A DNA stretch of 64,000 nt from Xanthomarina sp. F2636L (lineage in GTDB: Bacteria; Bacteroidota; Bacteroidia; Flavobacteriales; Flavobacteriaceae), in assembly GCF_026410195.1 (NCBI RefSeq), contig NZ_JAPMLM010000058.1, positions 1 through 64,000 of the forward strand. Reading direction: 5' to 3'. The translations under genes and the position numbers were made by a program. This document shows positions 62,143 to 64,000 of this stretch, one piece after another. How positions within the stretch are numbered: position 1 is the stretch's first letter; every line of letters begins with the position of its first letter. The notes under the pieces were generated by a model, which made no database searches, was not told where the DNA came from, and worked only from the letters and a program-made list of their open reading frames with translations.

Positions 62143-63213
62143 TTATTTAACGTGATTCGTTTCAAAATAATTCACAATTAGAGCCACCACATAGCTATAA
62201 CTTTTCATACCGTCTTTTTGATTATTGGCTATTAAATAACTGTTGTATGTGCTTTTAAATAAAGGTTCGGCAGGATTTTGATACCTGTCCCAAAAATCTT
62301 GAACTTCCTGATAGTTTTTTAAAACACCTTTATTTAAGGTTTTTAAGGTTTCAAAATATAAATTGGTGTCACGTTTGTAGATCTCCAATAAACAATGTTT
62401 TAATAAGAATGTATAACCACTATAATTAAAATAAACATCTGGATGATTAATAGCTGCTAAACCCCCAATAAAATTAGCCTCGTTCTCTTTAGCATAACCT
62501 AATTGATGAGCCACCTCATGAGAGCCAACTACTGGAAATCTATAAGAAACAATAAGCCCATTAATTTGTGCTTCGTTGGTTAAAGGATTTAAATACCCAC
62601 TAAAACCCATATAAGTTAATGGTAAACTAAATAATGATTTTTTAATACTTTTTGGATGGTATTCTAAATGAGGGAACTCTTCTTCTAAAGCTTTATATCC
62701 TTTAGGAATTAAAGAAATAATCTCATTCTTACTATATGGTAAATCTATTTTTAGGGTATCGTTTTTAACTAGTTTTAAATGAAGCGCGTTCGACTTTTCT
62801 ATTAATTTTTTAGTCACAGAAATAAGTTGCTCGTTGGAGTAATCAGCTTCTAAATTTAAGTTTTTATGTAAAGGCATTCTGTGATAATTCATGGCCCAAA
62901 ATAAGTGAAAGGCAAAGTATATAATTGAAACAGCAGCAAACACATCAATCAACCAATATTTGGTGTCTTTTATTACACGTCTTCTATTTAAAATAAGCCA
63001 TCTTATTATATAGATTATGGCAAAACCATAAACTAGATCTCCAAACGAGAAAGGTATCCAACCTAGAGTAAAACGAAAAAAGCTAGAAATAATAGGGTAA
63101 ATTCCCAAGCTGTAATAGGTTTCTACAACTCCTGGAAACTGCTTTAATAATTTCACTATTAAAAATAATGGAATTATGGAAAAAGCTATATATGGTTTTG
63201 GGTTTTTAAGCAT
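62143..63213 (-). CDS. DUF3810 membrane protein with HExxH-type zinc motif
   Basis: 356 residues. Three N-terminal TM helices (YIAFSIIPLFLIVKLL, FGDLVYGFAIIYIIRWLI and VFAAVSIIYFAFHLFWAM) precede an extracytoplasmic domain. Near residue 230 it has VVGSHEVAHQLGYAKENEAN: HEVAH fits the HExxH zincin motif, with a possible third ligand Glu in ENEANF, a gluzincin-like arrangement. DUF3810 is an uncharacterised Bacteroidetes family; metallopeptidase activity is inference. The -7 box ends four bases before ATG 63213. Confidence 0.88.
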   Translation of the reverse strand: MLKNPKPYIAFSIIPLFLIVKLLKQFPGVVETYYSLGIYPIISSFFRFTLGWIPFSFGDLVYGFAIIYIIRWLILNRRRVIKDTKYWLIDVFAAVSIIYFAFHLFWAMNYHRMPLHKNLNLEADYSNEQLISVTKKLIEKSNALHLKLVKNDTLKIDLPYSKNEIISLIPKGYKALEEEFPHLEYHPKSIKKSLFSLPLTYMGFSGYLNPLTNEAQINGLIVSYRFPVVGSHEVAHQLGYAKENEANFIGGLAAINHPDVYFNYSGYTFLLKHCLLEIYKRDTNLYFETLKTLNKGVLKNYQEVQDFWDRYQNPAEPLFKSTYNSYLIANNQKDGMKSYSYVVALIVNYFETNHVK

Positions 63214-63217
63214 CTTT

Positions 63218-63225
63218 CAAAAATA
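63218..63225 (-). promoter_or_regulatory. -7 promoter element (leaderless candidate)
   Basis: TATTTTTG on the minus strand, exact TAnnTTTG, four bases before the DUF3810 ATG. Confidence 0.7.
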
Positions 63226-63257
63226 GACAAATGTTTTAATACTCTATAAGATATAAG

Positions 63258-63265
63258 TACCTTTG
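63258..63265 (+). promoter_or_regulatory. -7 promoter element
   Basis: TACCTTTG, exact TAnnTTTG, 20 bases before ATG 63286 of the dipeptidase. It is divergent with the DUF3810 promoter. Confidence 0.68.
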
Positions 63266-63285
63266 TAAAACTTAAAAATACAGAT

Positions 63286-64000
63286 ATGAATTCAGAAATA
63301 AGAAACCTAGAGCCAAAAGTACTTTGGAACAAATTCGCCGATTTAAATGCAGTGCCAAGAGCTTCAAAAAAAGAAGAACAGGTTATTGCTTTTATGAAAG
63401 ATTTCGGTAAAAAGTTAAATCTCGAAACTATCGAAGATGAAGTTGGTAATGTCATTATAAAAAAACCTGCAACTTCTGGCATGGAAGATCGTGTAACAAT
63501 TGTTATGCAATCGCATTTAGATATGGTTCATCAAAAAAATGCAGATACTAATTTCGATTTTGCTACTCAAGGCATCGAAATGTTTGTGGACGGCGATTGG
63601 GTTCGTGCAAAAGGAACAACTTTAGGTGCCGATAATGGCTTAGGTGTTGCTACAATTATGGCTATTTTAGAAAGTACAGATATTCCTCATCCGGCTATTG
63701 AAGCTTTATTTACCATAGATGAAGAAACGGGTATGACGGGAGCTATGGGATTAAAAGGAGGTTTGCTTGAAGGTGAAATTCTTTTAAACTTAGATACAGA
63801 AGAAGATGATGAGATTGGTGTGGGATGTGCCGGAGGTGTCGATGTAACTGCAACTAGAACATATAACGAAGAAGAGACACCTGAATTTAAAACCGGATTT
63901 TCTATTGTAGTAAGAGGCTTGCAAGGTGGACATTCTGGAATGCAAATTCATGAAGGATTAGGAAATGCTAATAAACTAATGAACCGTTTATTATTTGATG
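63286..64000 (+). CDS. pepD: Aminoacyl-histidine dipeptidase (PepD-like), 3' end outside window
   Basis: 238 codons seen, open at the right edge. It starts MNSEIRNLEPKVLWNKFADL. The M20 metal-site motifs are IVMQSHLDMVHQ (His and Asp ligands), KGTTLGADNGLGVATIMAIL (bridging Asp), EALFTIDEETGMTGAMGLKG (catalytic Glu pair) and LNLDTEEDDEIGVGCAGGVD, then the lid-domain start VVRGLQGGHSGMQIHEG. It hydrolyses Xaa-His and other dipeptides in the cytoplasm. Confidence 0.95.
   Translation, partial: MNSEIRNLEPKVLWNKFADLNAVPRASKKEEQVIAFMKDFGKKLNLETIEDEVGNVIIKKPATSGMEDRVTIVMQSHLDMVHQKNADTNFDFATQGIEMFVDGDWVRAKGTTLGADNGLGVATIMAILESTDIPHPAIEALFTIDEETGMTGAMGLKGGLLEGEILLNLDTEEDDEIGVGCAGGVDVTATRTYNEEETPEFKTGFSIVVRGLQGGHSGMQIHEGLGNANKLMNRLLFD

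Overview
The window reads as chromosomal DNA of a marine-type member of the Flavobacteriaceae (Bacteroidota). Three things point there. The DNA is AT-rich. At least 25 genes are preceded by an exact match to the Bacteroidetes -7 promoter element TAnnTTTG, with no purine-rich Shine-Dalgarno sequence. The gene content is typical of the family: type IX secretion (T9SS) cargo proteins with type A and type B C-terminal sorting domains, DUF349, DUF368, DUF3810, DUF5606, an OstA-like protein and a Fur-like regulator. No rRNA, tRNA, CRISPR array, transposase or phage gene was found.

Layout. (1) 1-14.8 kb: five large secreted or surface proteins, all on the minus strand (one runs off the left edge). 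Four of them end in the gliding-motility-associated type B sorting domain and share a repeat of about 94 residues. A small membrane protein gene of unknown role sits among them. (2) 14.8-21.5 kb: an ABC exporter pair, a conserved hypothetical gene, a pRiA4b ORF-3-like protein, heme A synthase, CCA-adding tRNA nucleotidyltransferase and threonylcarbamoyl-AMP synthase. (3) 21.5-36.7 kb: a surface polysaccharide/LPS region with an aminosugar aminotransferase and acyltransferase, many GT2 and GT4 glycosyltransferases, a polysaccharide deacetylase, a GT9 heptosyltransferase-like enzyme and a Kdo/InaA-type kinase. Genes here alternate strand, as if assembled piecemeal. It is interrupted at 31-33.7 kb by a small module with an ECF sigma factor, a flavodoxin-reductase-like gene, a DoxX-like membrane protein and other small genes. 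(4) 36.8-41.6 kb: dapD, a RuvX/YqgF nuclease, two small secreted proteins, peptide deformylase, DUF5606 and mazG. (5) 41.9-64 kb, nearly all minus strand: DUF349, aroE, two tandem DUF368 transporters, a TPR protein, a class III aminotransferase, OstA-like protein, purA, fur-like, relA/spoT, M48 protease, SpoU methyltransferase, two amidohydrolases and DUF3810, then a plus-strand aminoacyl-histidine dipeptidase cut by the right edge.

The most noteworthy points are genes that look freshly broken. The Kdo-kinase-like gene has a 2-base frameshift right after its promoter and start codon. A flavodoxin-reductase-like gene has an in-frame TAG. A small gene nearby has an in-frame TAA. A 30-bp palindrome lies between the sigma factor and the DoxX-like gene. 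Four genes have the -7 element exactly four bases before ATG, which predicts leaderless transcripts. Two of three adjacent amidohydrolase domains have lost the metal-binding HxH. I did not find a convincing undescribed multi-gene system; the sigma/palindrome/DoxX/reductase module is the closest candidate.
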